Of a DNA stretch of 64,000 nucleotides, positions 48,930 to 62,300 are shown piece by piece. Each line of letters begins with the position of its first letter. The first letter of the stretch is position 1. The notes beneath the pieces were generated by a model. That model made no database searches, was not told the origin of the DNA, and was given only the letters and a program-made list of their open reading frames with translations. The stretch comes from Ailanthus altissimus (lineage: Eukaryota; Streptophyta; Magnoliopsida; Sapindales; Simaroubaceae): assembly GCA_946807835.1 (NCBI GenBank), contig OX327684.1:18562501-18626500 (forward strand), written 5' to 3'. The position numbers and the translations under genes are program-made.

Positions 48930-50104
48930 TTTTTGCCATCACCGAACTTTCCGTCTGCAGCTGTAAGGATGGTGGTGTGTCCTAACCTAATAGCATAGCC
49001 GTTTTCATATGCTTTCTCATGGTGGTTATGTGATACTGCTGTGAGAATCATATTTTTCCATGTATAGATTAGCAAACTGAAATCAATATCAAGTTTGTTC
49101 AGCATAGTTACATTCACAATTCTCAAATACATCAATTTGATTGGAGATCATTTTTGAGTTCCTTTTTACCTACTTATTTGACAAAGTTCTCTTCTTCCTT
49201 CTTCAAACGTGAAATAGCAGTGTCAAAATTTTCACATTTCACGTTGGGTAGAATGCAACATCTAATAAGCTTGATGGACCTTTTGGTTCCGTGTGATCTG
49301 ATTTGTCTTTGGAAATTGCAGTGGTATGTTTTTGGCATCAAAGATAATAAAAAAAGTCACTTTGAGAGATTTTCATTTCTGCATATATTCGGAGACACAA
49401 ATGGATTGTGTTCTAGATATAGAATATTGTTCTATTAAGAGTGGAGCAACATAAAAGATTGAGGCAGTGACTCGGCATTAGCTGGGATCAACATTTAGAT
49501 ATTCTCTGTATTGCTTAGTGCAATAAGATTCTCTTTTTGTCTCTCTTCCTTTTTTTAATTATATTTTGACCTAGTCTTCAAATTTGATTTGTTGATTAAA
49601 TTGTTCGTGGGTAACTAAAGGATTTTCTGGATTGCCCTCAACTTCCATCTGAGTTAATCTTGAGAGGAAAGAAACATCCGAAAAAGAAGCGAAAAAAGAA
49701 GGCAAACATGCTAATTATAATTAGTAACCAGAAGTATTTCTGAAACGTTTGACATTGTCTCTCCAACTTTTTTCACCCTGTTATAGTGCATACAAGAGAT
49801 TGGAACAATAAAATTTACTGCCGGAAAAGAATTGAACAAGAAAAATCATATAATTATGGCACTGGTAAAATGATAACTTGCGTATTCTTAGGCTTGGAAG
49901 AGTCTAGTTTAAGCTTCGAACATGGATCATCAATTACCCCATTAAAACTCAAGGGGAGAAGGTGCTTATGCTTCTGTGATGAGCTCAATCATTTCATTTC
50001 GTGAGGACTACAATCTTGAAAAGCCGTGAAAATGAGGATGATACAGAACGATTTTGCTAGCATTACAGAGGGAAATTTCCTGTGAGGCGAATGTGCTCCA
50101 GTGT
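48930..50104. other. 3' flank of the carrier gene and spacer
   Basis: The first few hundred bases probably include the carrier 3' UTR. Open frames at 49154-49438 and 49786-50004 (+) lack recognisable domains and I do not support them as genes. Confidence 0.45.
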
Positions 50105-50320
50105 TCAGCGTAAGCCATTCTTATTGACAGCAGCATTGGCAGCTCTAAATCCTCCCCCGTATGCTGGAGAGGCATCATGGGCTATTTGATGCATGAAAAA
50201 CTCACCCAGTTTTTTCTCAACCCCAGATTTTCCACCTTTCTTTGAAGACGAAGAAGATGATGAAGCTGACAACGTGGATGGCATGTTTTTGGATTCAGGT
50301 AAAATTTTCGATTCAAGCAC
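50105..50320 (-). CDS. Possible small hypothetical protein (71 aa)
   Basis: An uninterrupted frame from ATG to stop encodes a Ser-rich segment followed by KKGGKSGVEKKLGEF, FMHQIAHDASPAYGGGF and RAANAAVNKNGLR. Composition is balanced and unlike chance AT-rich frames nearby, and it lies outside any recognised transposon, which is why I keep it. There is no signal peptide or membrane segment. I do not recognise a family. It could be the last exon of a larger gene on the - strand; an upstream exon was not found. Confidence 0.4.
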   Translation of the reverse strand: MLESKILPESKNMPSTLSASSSSSSSKKGGKSGVEKKLGEFFMHQIAHDASPAYGGGFRAANAAVNKNGLR

Positions 50321-50866
50321 GTGTTATTCTGTTATTCCTTTGATCTGTATCAAAAGTATTTAACGTAATATCTTAAAAATATTAATAATATGAAATGAAA
50401 TATTTACTAAAAAAAAAACAATAAAACTTAAGAATATTAAAAGTGTCACGTGCCAAATTCCACACCCATTTGCGTTCACCCACTCTTTTTTTTTTCCTCC
50501 ACACGTAAGTCTACAATCATTTCTTTAAATTTTAAACCTTCAAATGACAGCCACACACCCAATTTCAACTTCATTTTATTATAAGTGGATCCTACACCTT
50601 AAAATAAAATAATATATAATAATTCTATAGGCCCTACCTATTTAATAATAATATAAATATAATAATAAAAATCACGGGTGTTATAATTTCTTCATCCTTA
50701 TTAAGAATTTTGTTATCAAAATCCACATATTTACTTATAATAAATTTGTAATAAAGATCCATTACCTATAATAAGTTGTTTTGGAAATTTATCTACTTAA
50801 CTTTCTTATCTATCTATGATTGTTTTTAATCTTTCTTTGATCATTTTAATTATGTTTCTAATGGTC

Positions 50867-50901
<35 letters not shown>

Positions 50902-50984
50902 AGCCTAACAATTTTTATCGCCGAGTTCATACTTTTATATTGAAGTTTTATTTTTTTTTCTTTCATATAAAGCCATCATAAAAG
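50321..50984. other. AT-rich spacer with (TA)n microsatellite
   Basis: It contains an uninterrupted (TA) run at 50871-50899. No gene seen. Confidence 0.6.
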
Positions 50985-53297
50985 TGATGGTGTGCTATTT
51001 TACTAGAGTGTATATATATGCAATGTATTCATCATTAAATAATATGCATGACATATATATATATTAGTGTAACAGAATTACAAATCTAATTTCTTAAAGT
51101 AATAAACATATTTAATTTAAATTTTTTATTACAATAATGAAATTGATATTAAAAATTCACCTTGTCAAGTCTTTAAAATTTGGGTTCAAAACTTGAGTCC
51201 ACTTTGAAACATATTCTTAAACGATTCTAAAACTCAACGAGGTGGACTCGAACCTCTAAAATAACAACTATAATTTCAGCACTTAAATATAATAAATTTA
51301 ATTAACTCTTAACCCTTACTTAAACTCTTTAAATTATTTGTTATAAAACAAAAAAGTTGTTTTGATTGTGTTCAACTCTTGAACAAGAAAACAAACTTTA
51401 GTTTTGCTTGCATGTGGCCAACCAAAATAAAAAATAAAAGAAGATAAATAGTTACTTTAACACTTAAAAATAAAACAAAACATTTTTACTCTCATTTTTC
51501 CCTTGTCAAATCATCAAGTCTCACTAAATTAAAAATATTAATTTATTTTATAAGTATCTTTATTCAAATGTTAACACTTAAGAAAATGCCCTACCATTAC
51601 TTAGCCCTCTCTTTTTTTATGTGCCATTCCTTAGCCTAAAAATTAATACACACTTTTATTTTAAAGCCAATTGATCCTTTATATTTTGGCAAGTCAAGCC
51701 ATAACCCTCCACCGTGCCATGCTTTCCATGCTGTGCCGATGCCTTATGTTTCCATTTGTTTATTCAATTTAACAACAAATAAAACATGTGCATTTGATTA
51801 ATTTATCATTTATTGACAAATAATACAAGTCGTTCTCGTTATTAAAACAATATATGTTGACTTTACAAATTTAAATAATTCAAAAATAATTTTTGAATTA
51901 TTAAATAGACTTTACTTGTCTAACAACCAAGGTTAATTTTGTAATTTTAAAGTTAAATAATGAATGGCTTACATTGTGCCACTTGTCATCATCCCATTGG
52001 TCAATAACTATTATTAATTAATTAATGTACCTAACACTTAAGTCTTGACTAGTGCACACCCCGAGAGATCTTGAAACAAATATCTGGTTTGCTAAAATTT
52101 ACTAGATCGAATAATTCAATCCAGTAAATTGTACTAATGCGCAACAAGTACACTTTATATGACATGACTCTTTAGGTCCACATTCGATTTTTCAAATAAA
52201 AATCTTCCATGAGTCAGTGAACAATACCCCATACACACGTCATGGATATTACAAATCAGCATAATAAACTATACAAGTTGAGACTATAACATATATGTAT
52301 AATCCTTCCGTCACTTATATTTTGGAAGAGCAGAGATATAGATCACAACCGTTAAATCTTTTATTTGCTCATTTATGAACTTATCTCCAGATTTGTATCT
52401 CGATAAATAATATACGCAAACACTTTTATAATATTGTTTAACCTTACAAAAATTTCTTTTTTCGGGTTTACTGCTTATGGCCATAAGACTTTTTGAGATA
52501 CAATCTCAGAGCATTTGGTTATATAACTCACTTATGTAAGCTGACTGATCCAATATCTATGCATATCAGACTCTATGAGCATTGGACTATACTCAACGAC
52601 ACGCAGCGGCCAGATCATAAATAGTCTCTGATATCTGTAGAACCAAAGCATAGTAAATCACTCATAAGCCTACCATGGTACTTACGTCAAAAGACCATGA
52701 ATACTACTAAACTCAAGAAGACCTGTCATTGACAACTTCATGGCATTTATATTAAAGGTCCTCGTGAGTCTATTCAACACCTAATCCTTACTGAATAGCC
52801 GTATGCCTATATGAGCTTTCACTAAGCTCTTAGTCTGTTAAGACTAACTATCTAGACCATCCAAATATGGATATACACTGATCTATTTAAAAGGGCTTTA
52901 TCAATAAACTCGCATCGATAAAATAGATCAGGAATATAGTGTTTAAAAATAGATTGCATAATGACATTTTCTAGCACTATTTGTAACTCTTTGCAACTAT
53001 GTGATTACTAATATATTCTCATATCTTTGTCCCATTTTAAACAAGACTCTAACTCCTTAAATTTTGCTACTTTTTATAACCTATTAACTCTTAACAATGC
53101 TAACTCTTAGCATTTATAACTCTTAATGTAATTAACTCTTAATACTAATAAACTCTTTTAGACTAGATCTGAACTTCTTTAGATTATACAATATTTGAAA
53201 CGTTACAACCATCTTACCATTTATTATAATATTAATGATTTTATTTGAAATGTATTAAATATTAAACAATTAATATTCATACAATATTGAAATGACA
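50985..53297 (-). repeat. copia-4 3' LTR
   Basis: On the - strand it begins TGTCATTTCAATATTG and ends AATAGCACACCATCA. It aligns along its length with 59329-61025 plus 63051-63657. A purine-rich GAGCAAGTAGGA on the - strand precedes it (53298-53309), acting as polypurine tract. Confidence 0.82.
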
Positions 53298-53450
53298 TCC
53301 TACTTGCTCTAGTGTCATTTATGATAATATCTCATATCAATCAACTCTACATGTTTCTTAAACACCCTAGGAGTTAAGGCCTGAGTGGGTCTGCTACATT
53401 ATCCATGAAATGTATCATAGATACTGTTACATCTCTAATAGCCAAGATCT
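53298..53450 (-). pseudogene. copia-4 RNase H C-terminal end
   Basis: On the - strand, DVTVSMIHFMDNVADPL followed by a frame with FKKHVELIDMRY matches the end of copia RNase H (the NVADPLTK motif) just before the polypurine tract, in the expected orientation. Confidence 0.75.
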
Positions 53451-53454
53451 TTTT

Positions 53455-54045
53455 AATTATGTGATATGACATTCATCTTTCTAAGAAGAAGTGTCATTGG
53501 CAAGAAGATAAAAGGGTTAGAGTGTTTAACACATTATATGTATCATCTAGAGGTAGTTTGATTCATACTATGTTATGTACAAGACCTAAATCTGGATGTT
53601 ATAAGTATTATGAGTCGATATCGGTCTAATCTAAGTAACAATCATTAAATATCCATGAAATATATTTGATATACTTAATAGGTATAGAGGATAAGTTTCT
53701 AAATCGTGGAGAAAGTTTCTTACAAGTGAAATGATACACAAACTCAGACTTCCAGTCTAGTTAGAATGATAAAATGTCTACCTCTAGTTATATATTTCTT
53801 CTAAATGATACTGCAATTAGTTGAGAGTGTAATTTAGATGTCCACAACAAATTCTACCTTAGAGGCAGAATATGTTACAGCTTAAGAAGCCTATAAAGGA
53901 AGTTTTATGAATATGCAAGTAAGTTGTAGGGTTTAGAATAGTTTCAAGTTTAGTGGATCCTATCCCACTATAATGCAACAATAATGGGGCAATTGCTCAA
54001 GCCAAGAAGCCATAAAGCACACCAAAATTCTAATAATGTTGACTC
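53455..54045 (+). pseudogene. Inverted RT/RNase H segment of copia-4
   Basis: On the + strand, opposite to the rest of the element: HLSKKKCHWQEDK, RGSLIHTMLCTRP (RT tail, 53475-53585) then STLEAEYVTA (about 53845) and NNNGAIAQAKKP (about 53975-54015) of RNase H. The copia sequence missing between the - strand pieces on either side is exactly this part, so it was flipped in place. Confidence 0.78.
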
Positions 54046-54059
54046 TGTATATTAAATGT

Positions 54060-55110
54060 CTCACACTTACTAAAGTTGTACCATTTCAGGACTTAGTCTA
54101 TGTATAAAGATTGAAAAAGTCTCATCAACCTTTTAGCTCTATCTCTATGAAGCTTTATACCTAGTATATAAGAAGCATCTTCAAAATCTTTCATGGAGAA
54201 GTTCTTACTCAGATAACTATTAACTAACTGACTTGTAAAATACCAACGTCATTTTTGACAATGAGTATGCCTTCCATATAAAGAATTAGAAAGACAATCA
54301 TGCTATCACTGCCTTTTCTAAACATAGACATTTTCTCTTTGTTCTCGATGAAATCAGACTCTTCGATTTCCTTATCGAAATGAAGATTCTAGTTTTGGGA
54401 AATCTACTTAAGTCCATACTTGGACTTGTTTAGTTTGTAGACTAGATTAGAAGTTAGACTGAAACTTTTAAGTCGTTTTATGTATATCTCTTGCTTGAGA
54501 TATACATTTTGGAACGTTGTCTTTACATCCATCTGTCAAACCTTAATTTTATAATATGCGACAATAGACAACAAAATTCAAATTGACTTTAACATGGTTA
54601 GTGGTGAAAAGATTTTCTCATAACCAATCCCAGATCTCTGAGTGTAACTTTTTATCACCAGTCAGGCTGTGAAGGTCTCTACCTTCATATAGGCTCACAC
54701 TTCTACTGTGTAAACTAATTTACAATAAATAGGAACAATTCCTATAGGAAGCACAACTAAGTCCAAAACATGATTGTCAGGCAGAAAGCCAATTTAAAAT
54801 TTTATGGCATTTTACCATTTTTTCAAATTGATGTCCAATATTACATCTCTATAAGTCAAAAGATCTTTTCTTAAACTAATGAAGCACCAAAGGCACCTTC
54901 AGGTATCTGAAATACCTAATAGGTGGCTTTGATATCCTTTTCAACCTACGAGGAGAGTGTGTTAAAGGTATTTCACTTAATTGACCTTGAAGTTGAGTCA
55001 TTGATTCATATACTTTCTGATTGACTTTATCAAGTTCAATCTTTCTATAATCCCTATGATCCATGAGAAATTTTTTCTTTAGAAAAGTGGCATCATGAGC
55101 AACGGACATG
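54060..55110 (-). pseudogene. copia-4 reverse transcriptase remnant
   Basis: On the - strand: a linker with RRLKRISKPPIRYF (54876-55109), then degraded RT with the catalytic YVDD box now LYMEGILIV (about 54255-54290), LSKNFSMKDFEDASYILGIK and ending KWYNFSKCETF near 54065. Stop codons abound. Confidence 0.78.
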
Positions 55111-55626
55111 TTTCATTCCTCTAGATCATAGAATTGGTATCCCATAGAATACTTGGGATATCTAATAAACCAATACTTGAACTTTTTGAGTGTAAGTTTA
55201 TCCTGTTGTATAACTCTTATGCAAGCAGAACAACCAAAATTTTAACATACTTAACACTCAGTTTCCTTCTAATCTATATCTTATATAGAACAAAGGAACG
55301 ACTTTTAATAGAACACTGTTAAATAAGTGAATAATAGTTTTTAGAGCACAATCCCATAGATATTCTAGAAGATCGGTGAAGCTCAACATCAATCGAACAA
55401 TATCTAATAAAGTTTAGTTCCTCATCTCCAAAACCCCTTTATGCTGAGGAGTATTTGGAGGATTAAGTTAAGAAGAATGGCATTCTCCTTTAAATAATCT
55501 ATAAAATTACTACTCATGTATTAACTGCCTTGATCTAATTGAAGATGGTGAATATACATAACGATTTCTTTCTCTACTTCTGGTTAAAACTCTTTAAACA
55601 CTTCAAAGATTTTTTAGCTTTATTTC
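55110..55626 (-). pseudogene. copia-4 integrase remnant (C-terminal side)
   Basis: On the - strand LQLDQGS and SSNFIDYLKENAILLNL correspond to the integrase region LRSDRGGEY...FxxYLKxNGI; later frames read IYGIVL and LLFTYL. Continues across the nested LTR to about 57450. Confidence 0.65.
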
Positions 55627-56971
55627 TGATAGGGGCGTACAAGCACTAGTATTATTTATATCTAATTTTTGTATTTTAATCCAAATTATAACTATTTAGC
55701 TATTTAATTATGAATTTTGATCATAAATAAATGCATGACAGAAAATGTGATGTATAGAAACAAACGGAAGGTGAATCGGACGTCAAATGAAGAAGTTACG
55801 CTCAAAATACTAAAGGGGCACTAAGTCAGTGACTGAGCGCCGTGGCGCTCGTGGTGGCAAACAGTGGCGTAGGAACAGTATTTTGCTACAGTGTAGTGAA
55901 TAATATTTTACTGCATTAACTAGTGAACAGTATTTTGAAGACATAAACCTATAAATAGAAAGCAAAAAACCTTCAGAGGAAGAGGAGAGAAAAAGAGAGA
56001 AAAGAGGCAAAAACTTAGAGAGAGAATTCATAACACAAAATCAAATATCAAAGCCAAAGATTGAAGAACCAAGATCAAGATTCAAGTTTCAAGTCAAGAT
56101 TGAGGGAGAAATACATCAAGGAGTCACTTTGATTAGTTTTTCTTCTCTTTCTTTATCATTATGTTCTTTTTCTTGTTGATCTTTGTGAATTGGTTTGATA
56201 CTTTTAGTTTTGTGATGGGTTAATTTGTTCATCTAAGATTAGATTATGTGAACCTAATATGGATTTGGATTGTGTTAAATTTTAGTTTATAAACTTGATA
56301 CATTCAATTGATTCATTCTATCTTGTGTTTAATGCTTTTATTATACCTGATCAATATTTTGAATGATTGAGGAACCATGATGAACTCGACAGATGGATTC
56401 ATGTGTTTAGCCTAGGATAGTTTAATGCATGATCATAGGGTAACAACTATGAGTTCCATCTATGATAGACATATACCTAGGTGGCATGTATGGTATAATT
56501 CAAACTTGATTTTAATGAATTACATTCTAATTTGATTACCATAGACATATAGGTGATTGTTAGAATGCGTAATATAATCACTTGACCATCGACAGAGGCT
56601 TGTGATGAGATTAGTGTCTAAGCCAATCAATTGGTATTAAAGGATTAACTAAGTGGTTAATGAGTCAAATAAAATACTAGGGGATGAGTCAAAATCTTAG
56701 ATTATCTTTATTTGTGAATTCTACTATTTATTTTTGTTTAGTTAATTAATAGAATTAGATTAGTTAAATAAATTTCAGATTTTAGTATTCTGAATAAACG
56801 TTAAATAGGTACAATTTTAGTATTTGATTTATAAAATTAGATTGCATAGTCCCTGTGGGATCGATATCTAGATTTAAAATTCTATATTACTTGATACGAT
56901 AGGGTGTACTTGTGCTTAGCTACTATAGTACACCAATCAATTTCTCAGAAATATATATCCGTATCGTGACA
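55627..56971 (+). mobile_element. Solo LTR nested in copia-4 integrase
   Basis: 1345 bp beginning TGATAGGGGCGTACAAGC and ending TATCGTGACA. It contains GAGCGCCGTGGCGCTC (55835-55850), a TATA box CTATAAATAG at about 55949-55958, a purine-rich leader (GAGGAAGAGGAGAGAAAAAG) and CCTGTGGGATCGATATC near its end, a motif shared with the LTRs at 12160-13721 and 22689-24126. Flanking 5-mers (ATTTC and AATCA) do not match, so the exact ends are less sure than for the other solo LTRs. Confidence 0.68.
55949..55958 (+). promoter_or_regulatory. TATA box of the nested solo LTR
   Basis: CTATAAATAG lies about 100 bp after the GC-rich dyad and just before a purine-rich leader, matching the layout of the copia-1 LTR. 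Confidence 0.5.
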
Positions 56972-58980
56972 AATCATGATAAAGACAATGAAGTATCAAA
57001 ATCTACTAATAGAAGTATGATTCATTAGACTATATACATCACTATGTATCAGTTTGAATAAATCAGTGGCCTGATTTCTAGCACCTACATAAGGATTTTA
57101 TCATATTCCCTTGAATTCAGGATTCATAAATTGGCGAAGGTTCCATAGTCAGATTAAGTATCTGACTATCCTTAATAAGATGGGATAGTCGTCTTACGTC
57201 TACATGACCTAATCTTACATACCATAATTCTTCATTGTTTAAAGTTTTTGAACTACTATTTGTTCTGTTCACCTATGCATTTTAAACATTTCCTATTATA
57301 TTTAAGATATAGCAACTGTTCGTTAACTAACATTCAGTTATCAAAGCATTATCTTTATCACATATACATGAAGAACTATTCCTAATATATTTATGATAAC
57401 CCTTTTTGTCTAACACAGGGAGTGGTATGATTTGCCTAATAATTTTTGGCACAAAATAGTCAATTATACAACGTTATACTTCTGCCAGAATAAAGAAGTG
57501 ACTTAAAAGTCCTAATAGCTACCACATTTAGGAAATCTTCATTTTCTACATGAAGCTGTACTTCTTCTTTCATAGCTTCATAGCATTCTTTAAATTATGC
57601 AACACTTTGCTGATATAAGAAGGATATGCAGTATCTCACCCCCTTGTACTTCTTAGTATCATATGCTAATGAAATGGCAATGATTGGTAAATAGATATCC
57701 AAAGGGTCTATTTATTTTAAGGTAAGGTACATTAAACAGTAATGCTTACTATTTCAAACCTTATCACAATGGAAATATTTTTCGTTGTGTCTTTTCTCTA
57801 TCTGTAGTTTGGATATATTAGATAATTTTTCAAACGTAGTTCAATGCTACTTGTATATCTCATGTGCACATGCTCCTACCAAATATCATTAGATATCGCA
57901 GTAAGGATATGTGATTTGACTCTCAAATCATTCTTAATCTATTTTTGATAAATTTAATCTATTTTAAAGAGATATCATTAGAAACACCTCTTTATTATCT
58001 TTTAATCAATAATATATCCAAGTTTTTCTAAAGTTTTAACTATTTTTAGATTCATTGACAAGTCAAAAAAATTGTCGGTACCCTATAGTCAGTATGCCTA
58101 GATCTAGTATACTAATAGATTGCTCGTAGTCATCTTATCTCTATAAGACACTCATTTTATCTCTATAAGAATAATTAGGAGATATGTAGTAGAACATTTC
58201 TAATCATTAATTACTAATACTTTAGATCATAAGTATAACTTTTATATATTTTTTTAATCTAACGATGCCCCATCCCAGTACTTTACATAATCTTTTTAAT
58301 CTTTCAAATAGGAAAACGATAGTTCAAACATTTTAAACTATATAGTCAAAAGTGGACCACGTTAGCATTTTACTCCAGTCGCATACTATAACGATTTTAG
58401 CTTTTGTAAACCGAAAAGGTAGACAGCTTTTATCAATTGCATCTTATACAACTCTTACTTCTGGTCTTAAATACACCTTATCCATACACTATAGTGATCT
58501 AGGGTAAGTGTATTCTAAATTAACTTGTCAATGATCAAATATATGTTACTAATGCTACATGCACACTATAGCAATCTACGACAATACTTTCACATATATT
58601 TGTCTCATCTCATATTTAATCGATATAGTCCAAATCACACTGTCTAATCCCTCATGCTGTAGCAATATTGGAAATGACTAAAGTGACCCATCTAATACTT
58701 TATTGACAAGACGGACCATTCTAAAATATTATCTCATAATACAATACTATTCAACCTGATTAAGAGATATTTTGAACACATGTACCCATCTTATGAGGAG
58801 GTAATTCTCAATCAGTCATTTTTTTATGCAAGAATAACTAACTCTTACCAGTAGGGTTTCCATTGTAGTTACTAGCATAAAAAAAATATTCTTGGTTTAT
58901 AATACAGTCTAATATTTCTTATTATTGCATAAGTAAACCCCACATGCATGTTTTAAACTCTTTAAATTACTATTAGAGTG
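56972..58980 (-). pseudogene. copia-4 gag-to-integrase region
   Basis: On the - strand, NNEELWYVRLGHVDVRRLSH (about 57190-57235) is the GAG-pre-integrase HxxxH region. VENEDFLNVVAIRTFKSLLY (about 57500-57560) is the segment between protease and pre-integrase. Gag-like wording further up (57800-58900) is weak and full of stops. Confidence 0.6.
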
Positions 58981-58984
58981 AATA

Positions 58985-59180
58985 GTACCAGTGCTGCGAC
59001 GTCAGGCTCCTAGTGCTGTGGCGATGAAGGCAGTGCCCCTAGTACTGCAGAGCCCCCAATGCCACGGCACCAAGCCTTGAGAGCTACGGTGCGAGGCCTG
59101 TAAATCCTAGCACTGCGGTGCTCCTCATCTAGCGTTATAGTACTAGAGCCTAGAAAGCCCCAGCGTAGCTACGCCAAATG
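58985..59180. repeat. GC-rich dyad island in copia-4 leader
   Basis: About 195 bp with repeated AGTGCTGYGRCG and CACTGCGGTGCT units (for example AGCACTGCGGTGCT at 59109-59122), strongly GC-rich against AT-rich surroundings. It lies 150-340 nt downstream of the 5' LTR on the - strand. Confidence 0.8.
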
Positions 59181-59311
59181 CCACTGCCGTGACATCCCAC
59201 TTGGTTGTCTTTCTGATTTTACATTTTTCAACACTTGAAATGCATCACCCATGGCCTTGTGACGTCCCAAACAACACAATTATCACTCTAATCACCAAAA
59301 TAGCACACAAG

Positions 59312-59326
59312 TATGCTCTAATACTA
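59312..59326 (-). other. copia-4 primer-binding site (eroded)
   Basis: On the - strand the LTR end (CACTATCA) is followed by ATTAGTATTAGAGC, two changes from the TTGGTATCAGAGC initiator-tRNA complement. Confidence 0.65.
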
Positions 59327-59328
59327 AT

Positions 59329-62300
59329 TGATAGTGTGCTATTTTACTAGAATGCATGCATGTGTAATGTGTTCATCATTAAACAATATGCATGTCATGT
59401 ATATATAATAGCACAGTGAAATCAAAAATCTAATTTTCTTAGACAATAAACACATTTAATTTAAGTCTTTTATTACAATAATGAAATAGAGATTGTGAAT
59501 TCACCTTGTCAAGCCTTTGGAATTTGAGTTCAAAACTTAAGTATACCTTGGAACATACTCTTGAATAATTCTAGGACTCAACGAGTTAGGCTTAAGCCTC
59601 TAAAACGAAAGCTATAATTCCAACACTATGTTTAACACTTAAACACAATAAACTTGATTAACTCTTAACCCTTACTTAAACTCTTTAAGCTATTTGTTAT
59701 AAAGCAATAAAGTTGTTTTGATTTTGTTCAACTCATGAACAAGAAAACAAGCTTTAGTTTTGTATGTGCGGTGGCCGGCCAAAATGGAAGAGAAAAGAAG
59801 ATTAATAGTTACTTCAACACTTGAAAATAAAACAAAATAATTTTGCTCTCATTTTCCCTTTTGTTTGGTCAAATCATCAAGTCTTACCAAATGAAAAATA
59901 CCAATTTATTTTATAAGTCTTTTTATTCAAATGCTTAACACTTAAGCAAAGGCCCTACAATTACTTAGCCCTATCTTCTTTGTTGTGCCATTCCTCAGCT
60001 AAAAAATAATACACACTTTCATTTTAAAGCCAAGTGATCCCTCACATTTTGACAAGTCAAGCCACGACCCTTACCTTGTCATGCCTTCCATTTGTTTATT
60101 CAGTTTAACAACAAATAAAACATGTGCATTTATTAATGTATCATTTGCTAACAAATAATACAAGCCATTCTCTTTATTAAAAGAATATGTTGACTTGGAA
60201 AATTTAAATAATACAAAACAAATTTTGAATTATTAGTATTAAATAGACTTTGCTTATTTAACAAGTAAGGTCAATTTTTTATTTTCAAAGTCAAATAATC
60301 AATGGCTCACATTACTTCACTTATCATCATTCCATTAGTCAACAACTATTGTTAACTAATAGATATACTTAACACTTAAGTCTTGATAGAGGCACACCTT
60401 AAAGGATCTTAAAATAAATATTTGGTTTGCTAGAATTTACTAGATCGAACTATTCAATCTAGTATACTACTCCAATGCACAACGAGTATACTTCATATTT
60501 CATGACTCTCTAGGTCTACGCTCGATTTATCAAATGAAACTCTTCAATGAGTCCGTAAACGATGCCTCATGCACACATTATGGATATTACAAATTAGTGC
60601 ATTAGACCATACAAGTTGAGGTCATAACGTATACGTATAATCCTTCTATCACTTATATCCTAGAAAAGCAGAGATATAGATTACCACCGTAAAATCTCTC
60701 TTTGTTCATTCGTGAACTTATCTCCAGATTTATATCTCGATAAATAATATATAAAAACACTTTTATAATATTGTTTAACCTTACAAAAAATTCTTTTTCT
60801 AGGTTTACAACTTATGGCCATAAGACTTTTTGAGATATGATCTCGGAGCATTCAGATATACAACTCACCTGTGTGAGCTGACAGATCCTATATTTACGCA
60901 CACCAAACTTCATGAGCATCATACCATACTCAGCGACATGCAGCGGTTAGACCATAAAAGGTCTCTGAAAATAGTGGAACCAAAGTATGATGGATTACTC
61001 ACAAGCCCATTGTGGTGCTTAGGTTAAAAGTATTAGGGTCGATGTTTATGTGCCATCCCTGAATGTACATATACTTGTGTATTTATACAAGTGTACATTC
61101 TCATTAAATTGCTAATACCCAATTATATGATATTATGCATGTAACGTTGCAGATATTGTAGATCTGAAGGAGTTCGGATCAAATCTAAAGGATTTAGATA
61201 AGGGCTCATAGTTAGCCACGCTAAGAGATATAAATGCTAAATGTTAGCATAGCTAAGTGTTAGCTGGTTATAATACTCAGCAGATCCAAGAATTGGAGCC
61301 TTATCTATAATGGGACATAGACCTGGGAGTATACTAGTAACTGCATAGTTGTAAGAGTTGCAATTTGGTGCCAGAAAATGCAAGTTGCGTAAATATGTTC
61401 TCAAATAATTGTCCATGATCTATTTCTGCCGATGCAGGTCTGTCGATGGATACTTTTATACAGATAAACATATGTCGTACCTATAAGATATAGTTAGTCG
61501 TTCCTAGCCAACCGTGAGCTTGGAGCTCGTATTGACATATGGGTATCCAGTTAGGACTGGATATGGGACAAACTCATAAGGGCCTCCGATAGACATCCTA
61601 TATAAGCCGTCAATGGAGGGTCCTCTCGAGTTGAGTAGTATACGTGGTCTTTTGACCTGAGTGCCATGATGGGCTTGTAAGTGATCCACCATACTTTGCT
61701 TACATGCATATCACAGACCTTTCATGGTGTGACTGTTGTGTGTCGTTGGGTATGGTCCGATGCTTATGGAGTCCAGTGCGTACAAATACGAGATCCGTTA
61801 GCTCTTATAGGGAGTTTGATATCCAGATGCTTCGAGACTGTATCTCAGATCTTATGGCCACAAGTATAAATCCCAGGAAAGAGTTCCGTCAGTGTAGAAT
61901 AATATGGCAAAAGAGTTTGCGCATATTGTTCAGTGAGATAAAAGTCTGGAGATAAGATATGGATGAGCACTAGGGGATTTGACGGTGATAATCTATATCC
62001 CCGCACATCTAGGATATCATGACAGAAGGACTATACGTATACGTTGTAACCTCAGCTTGTATGGTTCAACTTGCTGATTTGTATATCCGTGACGTGTGCG
62101 CGGGGCATTGCTCACGGACTCATGAAATAGTTTCATTTGACGAATCAGGCATAGAATCTAGGGAATCCTGCGATATAGAGTGTACTCGTTGTGCTCTAGG
62201 GCAGCGTGCCAGATTAAATTGTTTAATTCAGCAATATTCAGTATTACCACAGGAATGCGTGCACGTTTGTATTTATATTTAAGTGTTAAATACAACAATT

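Noticed and set aside
61504..62282. Open frames of 60-87 codons
   Set aside because: They fall inside an LTR and have no start context, domain or similarity.
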